Shown piece by piece: positions 1-10,485 of a stretch of 46,987 bases of DNA. Origin of the DNA: an uncultured Deferribacteraceae bacterium (GTDB lineage: Bacteria; Chrysiogenota; Deferribacteres; Deferribacterales; Mucispirillaceae). The position numbers were made by a program, and so were the translations under genes. The stretch spans positions 1 through 46,987 of the forward strand of contig CAMRDM010000004.1 of NCBI GenBank assembly GCA_947041225.1, given 5' to 3'. The notes beneath the pieces are model-generated. The model was not told the origin of the DNA. It was given only the letters and a program-made list of their open reading frames with translations, and did no database searches. Numbering within the stretch: the first letter of the stretch is position 1; each line of letters begins with the position of its first letter.

Positions 1-972
1 AAACAGTAAACCTAATCCTGCTATAAATGCATTAGGAACAACATATCTTAAAGACTCTCCTATCGTTACAGATCTTTTTGCCTCACTTATCGTTGAATAG
101 ACGTTAGGGAAAAAGTTATCAAAATTAGATGATTTAACAGGAAATAAATATACCTGTATAGATTGGATCATCTGCATAACAGAGTCTTTTAAATAGTATG
201 GATTTGTAAATATTATGAATAATATTGAAGCGATCACTATATCTTTAATTTTAAATTTTGATATAGCTAACATAAATATAAGTAACGCTAGATATACGAT
301 ATTAAATACACCATGATGATACCAGTAGAAGAACACTCCTATCGTAAATCCTGCAAGCGATGAATAAAGATATAACTTCCATTTTTTATCATCCCTAACA
401 GTTGTTGCAAGGTACACAAATAATGATGCTAGAACCATAAAGAAAACTATCATACTATCAGCATCAATTCGTCCAAGCGATGTTCTACCTGCATACATAG
501 GTGCAAACATACCTATTAATCCACCGAAAATTCCGAGTGCTGGGTATCCCAGTAAATAAAAATATATTCCAAGTGGTATAACAAATAAGCCGAACATAAA
601 AGGTATAGTATATATAGCAGATTGATGAATATTTATATCAAATAACGTAGATACTTTTTCAATAAGTACGCTTATTAAAGGTACAGGATCAGGAAAGTTT
701 GCACCTTCAGGATAGTATATTTTTTTATCCATTATAGATGTGTCATATACGCCTTGACGATATTCTTCAGCGTGTCGTGTAAATTTATATGCATCTAAAG
801 TTGTCATCATCGGTATATCATCAGAATAGAAAACTTGTTTATTTTCATTCCAAAAATTAAGTTGATAAAGTTTACTAGATATCGATATCGCTACAACTAT
901 AAATATCGCAATAGACACTATAATAAGTGCTACCTTATCCTTCTTAAATGGTTTATTTAGAAAATTAAGCAT
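1..972 (-). CDS. STT3/PglB-like oligosaccharyltransferase, N-terminal part (truncated by window edge)
   Basis: My own translation of the complement gives 324 open codons from an ATG at 972: MLNFLNKPFKKDKVALIIVSIAIF...FYSDDIPMMTTLDAYKFTRHAEEYRQGVYD...MYAGRTSLGRIDADSMIVFF, polytopic. Resembles PglB/STT3 (luminal DxD-like motifs, 'NRTxxGxxDxD'-like segment). Not in the ORF track because it runs off the window. Confidence 0.7.
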   Translation of the reverse strand, partial: MLNFLNKPFKKDKVALIIVSIAIFIVVAISISSKLYQLNFWNENKQVFYSDDIPMMTTLDAYKFTRHAEEYRQGVYDTSIMDKKIYYPEGANFPDPVPLISVLIEKVSTLFDINIHQSAIYTIPFMFGLFVIPLGIYFYLLGYPALGIFGGLIGMFAPMYAGRTSLGRIDADSMIVFFMVLASLFVYLATTVRDDKKWKLYLYSSLAGFTIGVFFYWYHHGVFNIVYLALLIFMLAISKFKIKDIVIASILFIIFTNPYYLKDSVMQMIQSIQVYLFPVKSSNFDNFFPNVYSTISEAKRSVTIGESLRYVVPNAFIAGLGLLF

Positions 973-2471
973 TACTCTCCCCTTTTACAATAATGTGTTT
1001 TAATAAAGTTATATATTAATCTCACTCCAAATCCTGTTGCTTCTTTTCCAAATATAGGATGTTCTCTATCTAAGAAAGCAGGCCCTGCGATATCTAAATG
1101 TATCCATGGATAGTTATCTACGAACTGTTTAAGAAAGATTGCAGCGTGTATAGCACCACCCTCTCTTTTAAATGAACTCATATTTTGCATATCAGCAACT
1201 GTGCTATCTATACCCGACTCATACCCTTCATATATAGGTAGCTCCCATACATCTTCAGCTATCTCGCTAGATATATCTGCTAGCTGTTTGCTTAAAAATT
1301 TTCTATTAGAGAAGAACCCTGCACAGTATGGACCAAGTGCCACAACGCAAGCACCAGTTAATGTTGCAACATCAACGATAACTTCAGGATCGGTTTTTGT
1401 AGCAAGATAACAAGCATCAGCTAAGATCAGACGTCCTTCAGCATCGGTATTCATAATCTCAACAGTTTTTCCAGATGCTGATTTTATAACATCACTAGGT
1501 TTAATAGCTGTGCTACTAATACAGTTTTCAACAAGAGGTAGATAAGCGTATATATTAACTTTAAGTTTTAATTCTGCAATAAGATTTATAACAGAAAACA
1601 CAGTTGCAGCTCCAGCCATATCACATTTCATACTCTCAATACTACCGCTAGGTTTTAAGTTTGTACCACCAGTATCGAATGTTACCCCTTTACCAACTAG
1701 AGCGATATTAAACTCTGTAGCCTCATCACCGTTATAAAACAATTTAACAAATCTAGGTTTATTAGCAGATCCTCTACCTACTGCATCTATTAATGAGTAT
1801 CCGTTATCAACGATTGCTTTTTCATCAAATATTTCTATATTGATATTTTCAGCTAGTTGATCTTTAATATATTTTGCAAAAGCGATAGGTGTTAGATCGT
1901 TTGCAGGAATATTAACTAAATCTCTTGTCATGTTAACATTTTTAAATATGGTATTAACATCATCAGAACATTCATCGATATAATTTTTTAATCGTTGTTG
2001 AGATGTAATAACCTCAAGTTCAACAGGAGAGTAACTCTCTTTTTTTGTTTTATACATATCAAACGAGTACAGTCCGAACATCATCCCTTCGATAAATCCA
2101 TAAGTTGCAGAGAAATCTTTTTTCTCATTATAAATATCTTCAAACGATATCATAGATATGCTTTCAATTTTATCTGTTTTAAGGATTTTTGCAAATTTTG
2201 CACCTAATTCAAGATATTTTTTCTTATCTTCAAGTTCTTTAGGAGCGTTAATTAGATAGATTTTTTTCAATTTTTTATTTATTTCAATATAAAAACTCTT
2301 AACCTCTTTCTCTTGAAAGTTAAAATAATCTGATTGAATAATATTTTCTATTTCATCATCAATTTTTCTTCCAGTTATAGGTTTTAACGACCTAATGTTC
2401 TTATAAACTGGGACTAGTATTGCATCTTTTTTAGAATCGAAAGCTATTTTTTTTCTACAAGAAATCTTCAT
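972..2471 (-). CDS. pepA: Leucyl aminopeptidase (M17 family)
   Basis: GKGVTFDTGGTNLKPSGSIESMKCDMAGAA and NTDAEGRLILADA signature motifs; 499 aa. Confidence 0.95.
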   Translation of the reverse strand: MKISCRKKIAFDSKKDAILVPVYKNIRSLKPITGRKIDDEIENIIQSDYFNFQEKEVKSFYIEINKKLKKIYLINAPKELEDKKKYLELGAKFAKILKTDKIESISMISFEDIYNEKKDFSATYGFIEGMMFGLYSFDMYKTKKESYSPVELEVITSQQRLKNYIDECSDDVNTIFKNVNMTRDLVNIPANDLTPIAFAKYIKDQLAENINIEIFDEKAIVDNGYSLIDAVGRGSANKPRFVKLFYNGDEATEFNIALVGKGVTFDTGGTNLKPSGSIESMKCDMAGAATVFSVINLIAELKLKVNIYAYLPLVENCISSTAIKPSDVIKSASGKTVEIMNTDAEGRLILADACYLATKTDPEVIVDVATLTGACVVALGPYCAGFFSNRKFLSKQLADISSEIAEDVWELPIYEGYESGIDSTVADMQNMSSFKREGGAIHAAIFLKQFVDNYPWIHLDIAGPAFLDREHPIFGKEATGFGVRLIYNFIKTHYCKRGE

Positions 2472-2553
2472 TATTGCACTCCAATGGACATAACTAATTT
2501 AAACTTGATTTAATACATCAAATAATATATTTTTCATTATAGTTAAGATTTTA

Positions 2554-2582
2554 TTGATTGCAATAGAATAAAATGATATAAT
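2554..2582 (+). promoter_or_regulatory. Sigma70-like promoter upstream of parA
   Basis: TTGATT (2554-2559), 17-nt spacer, TATAAT (2577-2582), about 45 nt before the parA ATG. Confidence 0.6.
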
Positions 2583-2626
2583 CATAACTCACATTAATTT
2601 TATATAAACAGGGAAACCTATAAATC

Positions 2627-3397
2627 ATGAGCGGAAAAATAATTGCAGTAGTTAATCAAAAGGGTGGCGTAGGTAAAACTACTACATCAATCAACCTATC
2701 TTCATCGCTAGCAATAGCTGATGCAAAGGTATTACTGATTGATTTTGATCCACAAGCGAACGCTACAAGTGGACTTGGAATTTTTGCAGAATCGTTTGAC
2801 AAAACTATATACGAAGTTTTAATTGATGATATAGATCCTAAAAGTGCTATCATCAAAACTGAAATAGATGGATTAGATCTTATCCCTGCAACAATTGATC
2901 TATCGGCATCTGAGATAGAATTAATCAATACTATGTCTAGGGAACAAAAATTAAAAAAATCTCTGGCAAAAATTAAAGATGAGTACGATATTATATTAAT
3001 AGACTGTCCTCCATCGTTAGGATTACTAACTATAAACGCATTAACTGCAGCAAATTCTGTTATAATACCTTTACAATGTGAGTATTATGCAATGGAAGGT
3101 TTAGGGAAACTATTAAACACTATCAATCTTATAAAAGAGAACTTAAATAAAGATTTAGAGGTAGAAGGTGTACTTCTTACTATGTATGATAAAAGAAATA
3201 ATTTATCTAAAGATGTGTACGATCAAGTAAAAGAACATATGCCCGATCAACTGTTTAACACAATTATCCCTAGAGCTGTCGCATTGAGTGAAGCACCTAG
3301 CCACGGTATGCCTATCATAACATATCAGACAAAATCTAAAGGTGCTGAAGTTTATATCGATCTTGCAAAAGAGATATTAGGAAGGCAAAAAACATGA
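2627..3397 (+). CDS. parA: Chromosome partitioning ATPase ParA/Soj
   Basis: Deviant Walker A KGGVGKTTTSINLSSSLA; DFDPQANATSGLG; DCPPSLGLLTINAL. Confidence 0.95.
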   Translation: MSGKIIAVVNQKGGVGKTTTSINLSSSLAIADAKVLLIDFDPQANATSGLGIFAESFDKTIYEVLIDDIDPKSAIIKTEIDGLDLIPATIDLSASEIELINTMSREQKLKKSLAKIKDEYDIILIDCPPSLGLLTINALTAANSVIIPLQCEYYAMEGLGKLLNTINLIKENLNKDLEVEGVLLTMYDKRNNLSKDVYDQVKEHMPDQLFNTIIPRAVALSEAPSHGMPIITYQTKSKGAEVYIDLAKEILGRQKT

Positions 3398-4338
3398 AAA
3401 AACAACGCTTAGGTAGAGGATTAAATCTTCTTATACCTCAAGGAAATCAAACATCTGATGGTAACAATGATAGCGATATCAACGATAATAACAGTAATGA
3501 TGATAACATTCAAAATAATGGTACTGTTAGAGCTAATACATTATTAGAGATACCGTTAACAGATATTGTCCCTAACGATCAACAACCTAGAACAGTTTTT
3601 GATGATGAACTTATATCTGAACTTGCAAAATCTATTCTTGAAAAAGGTGTTATTCAGCCTATCGTTGTAACTAAAACAGATAGTTCTGATAAATATATGA
3701 TAATCGAAGGGGAAAGACGTTGGAGAGCATCAGGACTCGCTGGTAAAACAACTATCCCTGCAATCTTTAGAAAAGTTGATACAGAAGTTGAAAGGTTAGA
3801 ACTTGCATTAATCACAAATGCTCAAAGAGAAGATCTAAATCCTATCGAGCTTGCAAAAGCATATAAAAAATTAATAGATGAATTTAATTATCGTCAAGAA
3901 GATCTTGGAAAAATAATGGGTAGAAGTAGATCTGCTATAACAAACAGATTAAGACTTTTAAACCTACCACAAGATATTCTTCAAGCGATAGAAGATAAAG
4001 TGATTACAGAAGGACACGGTAGAGCTTTGTTGACTATAACTGATCCTGAACGTACACTAGAGTTATATAGAGAGATCGTTGACAAAGATTTAACTGTTAG
4101 GGATATTGAGAAGCTAGTTAACAAAATTAATAAAAGTATAGATGATGGAGTTAATACAGACGTTGCATCACCCGAACCTATAGATCCTCATGTTGGTGCA
4201 TTAGCAGAAGAGTTTGAGAATTTTTTCTCATCTAAAGTTATAATAAAGGATAAGAAAGGTTCTGGAACAATTGAAATTAAGTATAGATCACACGATGATT
4301 TAGATAGAATTATTAAAAAGGTTAGAGGAGAAATATGA
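3394..4338 (+). CDS. parB: Chromosome partitioning protein ParB/Spo0J
   Basis: GERRWRASGLAGKTTIPAI, NAQREDLNPIELAKAYKKL and HTH region; 4-nt ATGA overlap with parA; Asn/Asp-rich N-terminal linker. Confidence 0.95.
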   Translation: MKKQRLGRGLNLLIPQGNQTSDGNNDSDINDNNSNDDNIQNNGTVRANTLLEIPLTDIVPNDQQPRTVFDDELISELAKSILEKGVIQPIVVTKTDSSDKYMIIEGERRWRASGLAGKTTIPAIFRKVDTEVERLELALITNAQREDLNPIELAKAYKKLIDEFNYRQEDLGKIMGRSRSAITNRLRLLNLPQDILQAIEDKVITEGHGRALLTITDPERTLELYREIVDKDLTVRDIEKLVNKINKSIDDGVNTDVASPEPIDPHVGALAEEFENFFSSKVIIKDKKGSGTIEIKYRSHDDLDRIIKKVRGEI

Positions 4339-4706
4339 TTAAAACAAATGATGCAAACGGTGGGATAGATGCTTTTCTAGGTCAGAACACTTCGTTCAAT
4401 GGAACATTAGTTTTCGACGGTGTTGTTCGTATTGATGGCAACTTTGAGGGCAATATTAAAACTAATGACACGTTAGTTATTGCAGAATCTGGAAGCGTTA
4501 ATGCTGAAGTTGAAGCAGGTACTATTAAAATTTACGGTAAATTCGATGGCGTTATATCTGCGAAACATAAAGTTGAACTTTATAAACCTGCAATTGTATC
4601 TGGTATTATAAGAAGTGCTACTATAAAGATGGAAGAAGGCGCTATATTTAATGGTAAGTCTGAAATGACTCCTCTTAAAAATATTGAAGAACATAAAACT
4701 AAGTAG
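4335..4706 (+). CDS. Bactofilin family protein
   Basis: FNGTLVFDGVVRIDGNFEGNIKTNDTLVIAESGSVNAEVEAGTIKIYGKFDGVI, the beta-helical bactofilin (DUF583) pattern; ATGA overlap with parB. Confidence 0.9.
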   Translation: MIKTNDANGGIDAFLGQNTSFNGTLVFDGVVRIDGNFEGNIKTNDTLVIAESGSVNAEVEAGTIKIYGKFDGVISAKHKVELYKPAIVSGIIRSATIKMEEGAIFNGKSEMTPLKNIEEHKTK

Positions 4707-4766
4707 TAGACAATGGTAGATAGTTTTTAATATTGTAATTATAGTATATAATTTGGAGATAAAACA

Positions 4767-5531
4767 ATGTCAAAGCGTAAACCGTTCATAGCAGGAAACT
4801 GGAAGATGAATTTAGATAAACTAACTGCTAAAAAGTTAGTTGAAGAGTTAGCGAACGCTAATATCGATTATAAAAAAGTAGATGTGCTTGTTGCTCCATC
4901 TGCAATACTTATTCAACCAGCTATTTGTAGTTTATCGAAGATTAAAAATTCGATAATTGTAGCAGCACAAAATATTTCAGATGTTGAGAATGGTGCATTT
5001 ACTGGTGAAACTTCAGCAGCTATGGTTGCAGCAAGTGGAGCTAAATACACACTTATCGGACACTCTGAACGTAGACAACTTTATTCTGATACAGATCAGT
5101 TAATTAATCAAAAAGTGAAAAAAGCTTTAGAACATAATTTAAATGTGATACTATGTGTCGGTGAAACTTTATGGGATAGAGAAGCTTCAGCTGCTGTTGA
5201 AACTGTTTTAGCTCAAGTTGGTAAAGGTTTAAAGGATATTAAGTCGTTATCTAAAATAGTTTTAGCTTATGAGCCTGTCTGGGCGATAGGTACTGGTGTT
5301 ACAGCTTCACCTAAAGATGCTCAAAATATGCATAAAGCTATAAGAGAGTATGTTGCTAAGATTAGGGGTAAAGCTGCGGCTGATAAATTACGTATACTGT
5401 ATGGTGGCTCAGTTACTCCAAAGAATGCAAAAGAGTTACTATCTCAGAAAGATATCGATGGTGCATTAGTAGGTGGTGCTTCATTAAAAAGTGAAGATTT
5501 TCTCAAGATAATAAATTTTGATAAAAAATAA
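4767..5531 (+). CDS. tpiA: Triosephosphate isomerase
   Basis: AGNWKMN, IGHSERR, AYEPVWAIGTG, YGGSVTPKN motifs. Confidence 0.97.
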   Translation: MSKRKPFIAGNWKMNLDKLTAKKLVEELANANIDYKKVDVLVAPSAILIQPAICSLSKIKNSIIVAAQNISDVENGAFTGETSAAMVAASGAKYTLIGHSERRQLYSDTDQLINQKVKKALEHNLNVILCVGETLWDREASAAVETVLAQVGKGLKDIKSLSKIVLAYEPVWAIGTGVTASPKDAQNMHKAIREYVAKIRGKAAADKLRILYGGSVTPKNAKELLSQKDIDGALVGGASLKSEDFLKIINFDKK

Positions 5532-5554
5532 TATGAATTCGAGGGTTTGAAAAA

Positions 5555-5926
5555 ATGTATAATGTTATTTTAGGGTTACATATATTCGTTTCTATTCTAT
5601 TGATTATAGTTGTGTTACTACAAAATAGTAAAGGATCGGATTTAGGTTCAGCGTTAGGTGGAGGTTCAGGAGAGATGTTTGGTCCTAAAGCACCAGCAAA
5701 TATAATGAACAGAATAACTACGGTTATTGCTGCTACATTTCTTGTTCTATCGTTAACTTTAGCGGTTATATCAAGCAATAGTAATAAATCACTTTTAAGA
5801 GATGCAAGAACATTACCTTCTGCGACTACTGAAGAGACTATGCCAATCATTCCAAATGCTGGAGCAAAAACAGGTGGCGCTTCTCTTGGACATGATGAGT
5901 CTATACATTTAGAAGAGAATAAGTAA
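5555..5926 (+). CDS. secG: Preprotein translocase subunit SecG
   Basis: LLQNSKGSDLGSALGGGSGEMFGPKAPANIMNRITTVIAATFLVLSL. Confidence 0.9.
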   Translation: MYNVILGLHIFVSILLIIVVLLQNSKGSDLGSALGGGSGEMFGPKAPANIMNRITTVIAATFLVLSLTLAVISSNSNKSLLRDARTLPSATTEETMPIIPNAGAKTGGASLGHDESIHLEENK

Positions 5927-6184
5927 GATAATTGTTAATACACAGTAGCGATATAACTGCTAATCTATTTACAATTATAGATATTTCCACTATCATTTAG
6001 TAGAAAGGACAATGACAATAAAATGATTATCATTAAAAAACATTAGATTTTTAAGTTTAATGTTTTATGTTTTTATGAGTTGTGATAACCTAAAATTTAT
6101 ATTTTAACTTTAGGTGTAAGTATAAATTTAAGTATTAATCTATATATTGAAATGGGATATATATTAAAAGGGGATAAATTCAAA

Positions 6185-7288
6185 ATGTTTAAAAATCTAA
6201 AAGTATTACCGTTCATAATTTATTCATTTGTGTTTCTGCTAGGAAACTCTATAGATGCGATTGCTCAAGATGAAATTATTGATATAACCGACTATAAAGA
6301 GGTTTCTACAGCTGAAGAGAAAACAGATAAAATTGTTAAACAACAAAATTTAGTTATAGATCAAGAAAATCAAAAAATATTAAATTCTTTATTAGAAAAA
6401 TCACCTTTAACATTTACTAATCCATCTGAGTCTGATGAATATCGTAAAATGGCTAACGAGTTATCTGTTCTTATTTATAAAGATAGGTACGATCTACTTA
6501 TATGGTATATCAACAGATATCTATCAGATAATAAAACCGTTTTAAAAGATAAGTATAGTTCATTTGATGAGTTTAAAACTGTAATAAGTGATATTTTTCC
6601 TAAGAACAGATTTTCTACTCAAACAGATATGAATGAGATGAGTCGTATGAAACAACGTTTCTATGAGCTAATGTTTCAATCTTATGAACATCAATATCTT
6701 TCATCATTAACGGATAAACAGAAAAAAATTATACTTAAAGAGAAGGAAGCTTGGATCAAATATAAAGAGCTTGCTATTGGCACCTTTTATAAACTTCATA
6801 TTGAAGAGGGTGGATCAATCGGACATACATATTATAGCGGTTACGCAACTAACCTCACCAATCAATATTACGGCACAATTTTAAGTTGTTCATTTGATAA
6901 TGAGTATCTTGGTTCAACGGTTAAAGTTGATAATAAATTAATTAACTCTGCCCCGAAATATTTTAGAAAATATCTTACCTATCTTGGAGACTACTCTAAA
7001 GAAACTATTGATAAAGTTATCACTGCACTAAATATAGAACTTAAAGCGTGGAATGAGTGGATAAAAATTAGAGAGTCGTATAGTAAAAACGGATTAGAGA
7101 GTACAGATTGTGCGTATGATTACTATACAGAGAAATTAAAGAAACAGAAATTAATTGATCTAAGAAATGTATATGAGAACTATGCAACTTCATCAAGCTC
7201 TTACGGTAAAATTTTACTAAAGGATAACAGTTCTATGAAAGATGTTATCAACTATAATCTTAAAGATGTTAGAGAAGAAGCATTCTAA
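6185..7288 (+). CDS. Secreted protein with LprI/DUF1311-like segments (paralog 1)
   Basis: ORF track starts at 6152; the internal ATG at 6185 gives a signal peptide MFKNLKVLPFIIYSFVFLLGNSIDAIAQ with an upstream GGGG RBS. SLTDKQKKIILKEKEAWIKYKELAIGTFYKLHIEEGGSIGHTYYSGYATNLTNQYYGTIL resembles LprI-like domains. Confidence 0.5.
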   Translation: MFKNLKVLPFIIYSFVFLLGNSIDAIAQDEIIDITDYKEVSTAEEKTDKIVKQQNLVIDQENQKILNSLLEKSPLTFTNPSESDEYRKMANELSVLIYKDRYDLLIWYINRYLSDNKTVLKDKYSSFDEFKTVISDIFPKNRFSTQTDMNEMSRMKQRFYELMFQSYEHQYLSSLTDKQKKIILKEKEAWIKYKELAIGTFYKLHIEEGGSIGHTYYSGYATNLTNQYYGTILSCSFDNEYLGSTVKVDNKLINSAPKYFRKYLTYLGDYSKETIDKVITALNIELKAWNEWIKIRESYSKNGLESTDCAYDYYTEKLKKQKLIDLRNVYENYATSSSSYGKILLKDNSSMKDVINYNLKDVREEAF

Positions 7289-7379
7289 TATAATTCAGAT
7301 AAACGGTTGACCTTATTGTTCTAATAATTTTAGATTATATAATACGCAATATTCTTAGCTGTGCATAAGGAGATAAATT

Positions 7380-8543
7380 TTGTTTAAAAAATTATCACTA
7401 TCACTTTTAATAATTTGTTTATCGTTTCTTATATATGGATACACAACTGCTACTAAATCTAAAGATCATAGTAACGATGTAAGCCAAGACAAAAAAATCA
7501 CTACTAAAAACAGTGAAATAGTAACAGATAAAAAGTATCAAAACATCTTAACTATTTTAGAGAAAGAAACAGCAGAAAGTAATAACGGTGTATTTTTTAC
7601 AGATCCTGATATGCCAAAAAATGAACTTCTAATCTCTAATCAATTACATATGATTGTAAATAGTGAGTTAAAGAAACATATACCTTCAAGGAACTATGAT
7701 TTTGTTTTATGGTATATCAATAAATATTTAACAACTAAAGATACCGCATTAAAAAATAAATATAACTCCTATAGCGAATTGATTGAGGGTGTAAAGAAAG
7801 CTTTTCCAAAGCTATATAACTTTAATAATCAAGCAGATATGACAAATATAAGTTATGTTGAAAGTGGTTTTAACCGATTACTATTAGAGTATTATGAGTA
7901 TAAATATTTTCTCTCTTTAACTAAACAACAACAAGCTATCGTTGAAAAAGAACGTATCGCATGGCAAGAGTATAAGTCTGTTGCAATGAAATTTTTTACT
8001 GCGTTTCATGTTGAAGATGGTGGTTCTATCGCTGGGATTTTTAGAGCAAACTATTTAGACTCACTAAATGAACAGTATCTAAGCACAGTTTTAGGATGTT
8101 CTTTTACAGAGAGTACTACTGATACCGATATAGGCAGTAACGACGATAATAATAAAAAGTTGAAATTAAATTATACGTTTATCGATACCTTCCCTAAATA
8201 TTTAGAGAAAGTTTACAGTAATAAGTCTACTAAATCAGTTATCACTGACTCCTATAACAGTAAAAAAAGTTTTGAGAAACTTCTAGAATTATCTAAAGCA
8301 GAAGTCGTGGCATGGAATAATTGGATAAATATTAGGAACTCTTATAATACAAATGAGTTTGATAGTAAAAATTGTAACTACGAATATTATACAGATATGT
8401 TGAAACGAACAAAATTAATTGATATGAAAAACCTTTACTTCAATCATGCGTATGCAGATAGCTCAGTTAAAGAGATTTTGCTTAGACCTTCTAGCACAGT
8501 AGAAGAAATTTTAGATTATGATTTTATAACAAGATATAAATAG
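7380..8543 (+). CDS. Secreted protein with LprI/DUF1311-like segments (paralog 2)
   Basis: TTG start after AAGGAGATAAAT; signal peptide; alignable with 6185-7288 (LTKQQQAIVEKERIAWQEYKSVAMKFFTAFHVEDGGSI; DFVLWYINKYL vs DLLIWYINRYL). Confidence 0.5.
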   Translation: MFKKLSLSLLIICLSFLIYGYTTATKSKDHSNDVSQDKKITTKNSEIVTDKKYQNILTILEKETAESNNGVFFTDPDMPKNELLISNQLHMIVNSELKKHIPSRNYDFVLWYINKYLTTKDTALKNKYNSYSELIEGVKKAFPKLYNFNNQADMTNISYVESGFNRLLLEYYEYKYFLSLTKQQQAIVEKERIAWQEYKSVAMKFFTAFHVEDGGSIAGIFRANYLDSLNEQYLSTVLGCSFTESTTDTDIGSNDDNNKKLKLNYTFIDTFPKYLEKVYSNKSTKSVITDSYNSKKSFEKLLELSKAEVVAWNNWINIRNSYNTNEFDSKNCNYEYYTDMLKRTKLIDMKNLYFNHAYADSSVKEILLRPSSTVEEILDYDFITRYK

Positions 8544-8802
8544 TTATCTAGATATTTAACAAATAAAATCATTCACAAATACTTAGACAAAATAATTGTG
8601 AACTATATAAGAAGTAAGTAGTTTACAAATTAAATAGCGATCTATATACCTAGTAAATAAATAAACAACTTCTACACTTAAAAAATAAAATAAAGTTTAT
8701 AAACTTCATAGATAAAAAATGATTTACAAATATAACAAATAAAAGTAATTTATAATAATAAGTAAAATATATTCATTAATAAAAAGTAATAGAGTGTTTA
8801 AA

Positions 8803-10485
8803 ATGTCAAAAATCGTATACATAATTTTAGCAGTAATAGTCGTAACAGTCGCAGTTGTCGCCATCGTTTTCCTAAATAGTGGCACAGATAAAACAGATTT
8901 TCATTATGAAGCATCAAATACAAAACTTGATGAATTACATTCATTTATATCAAGAGATCCTATCCCTGGAGATGCTCTTGCAACAGCTACAATAAGTGAG
9001 CCTATCAATCTTATCCCTGCAATATCATCAGACTCAGCATCGCATGATGTTACAAGTTATATATATAATGGACTTGTTAAGTATAATAAAAATTTAGAAC
9101 TAGTTGGCGATTTAGCCTCATCTTGGGAGATCTCTGATGATAAAAAAGAGATTACTTTTCATCTTCGTAAAGATGTTAAATGGCACGATGGCAAACCGTT
9201 TACAGCAAAAGATGTAGAATTTACATATAGATTTATGATAGATAATCTTACACCAACATCTTATGATGCAGATTTTAGATTAGTTGACTCATTTGAAGTT
9301 ATAGATAACTACACTGTAAAAGTTAGATATAAAACTTTATTTTCACCTGCATTAAATAGTTGGGGTATATGGATGATGCCTCAGCATCTGCTTGATGGAA
9401 AACTTGTAACTCAATCTGCTCTACAAAGAAATCCGATAGGTACTGGTCCATATAAACTGCTTAGCTGGTCTGAAGGCGATTCAATTCACTTAGCTGTGAA
9501 CGAAGATTATTTTGAATCTAAACCTTTTCTTGAAAGAATTATATTTAGAGTAATTCCAGATACAGCAACATCGTTTTTAGAACTGCTTAACGGATCAATA
9601 GATACGATGTCATTATCAGCTATGCAAGCCACAAAACAAACAGATATGAAAAGATATAAAGAGAACTATAACACATACTCATATTTAGATTCATCATACA
9701 CTTATGTAGGATTTAATCTTCGACGTGCACCATTTGATAATCAAACATTAAGAAAAGCATTAAGTTATGCAACACCTAAAAAAGATATCATCACTGGAAT
9801 TCTGTTTGATAGAGCAGAAGAGTCAACAGGTCCATATAAAACAGATACAATATGGTATAACAAAAATGTTGAACGATACGATTATAATCCAGAGAAAGCT
9901 AAAGCACTATTAAAAGAGTTAGGTTATGAAGATAGTGATAACGATGGGTTTCTTGATAAAAAAGGTAAAAAGTTTGAGTTTGAAATATTGATTAATCAAG
10001 GAAATAAAGTTAGAAGCCAGATAGCAGAAATTTTACAAAGAGCATATAAAGATATAGGTATAGATGTAACGATTAGGGTTGTTGAGTGGTCTACCTTCTT
10101 ATCAGAAAATATCAATAAAGGAAGATTTTCTGTTATAGTAATGGGTTGGAATATAGTTCAAGATCCAGATCTTTTTGATGTATGGCATTCATCACGATGC
10201 GATGGTAACGGTTTAAACTTTATCTGTTATAAGAATGATGAAGTTGATAAGCTACTAATAGAAGGTAGAGAAACATACGATGTTGCACAACGTCAAGTTA
10301 TATATAATAAAATACAAGAATTGATAGCTGATGATGCTCCGTATATATTTCTATACACCCCTTATGCAAATATAGCACTAAATAAAAGATTTAAAAATAT
10401 TGAACCAGCGCCTGCTGGATTGAAGCATAACCTTATCAATTGGTATGTACGCAAACTTGAACAAAAATATTATTTTAAGCAGTAG
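8803..10485 (+). CDS. Peptide/oligopeptide ABC transporter substrate-binding protein (family 5)
   Basis: YNGLVKYNKNLELVGDLASSWEISDDKKEITFHLRKDVKWHDGKPFTAKDVEFTY, typical of OppA/DppA; ORF track starts at GTG 8794 but MSKIVYI at 8803 looks better. Confidence 0.9.
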   Translation: MSKIVYIILAVIVVTVAVVAIVFLNSGTDKTDFHYEASNTKLDELHSFISRDPIPGDALATATISEPINLIPAISSDSASHDVTSYIYNGLVKYNKNLELVGDLASSWEISDDKKEITFHLRKDVKWHDGKPFTAKDVEFTYRFMIDNLTPTSYDADFRLVDSFEVIDNYTVKVRYKTLFSPALNSWGIWMMPQHLLDGKLVTQSALQRNPIGTGPYKLLSWSEGDSIHLAVNEDYFESKPFLERIIFRVIPDTATSFLELLNGSIDTMSLSAMQATKQTDMKRYKENYNTYSYLDSSYTYVGFNLRRAPFDNQTLRKALSYATPKKDIITGILFDRAEESTGPYKTDTIWYNKNVERYDYNPEKAKALLKELGYEDSDNDGFLDKKGKKFEFEILINQGNKVRSQIAEILQRAYKDIGIDVTIRVVEWSTFLSENINKGRFSVIVMGWNIVQDPDLFDVWHSSRCDGNGLNFICYKNDEVDKLLIEGRETYDVAQRQVIYNKIQELIADDAPYIFLYTPYANIALNKRFKNIEPAPAGLKHNLINWYVRKLEQKYYFKQ

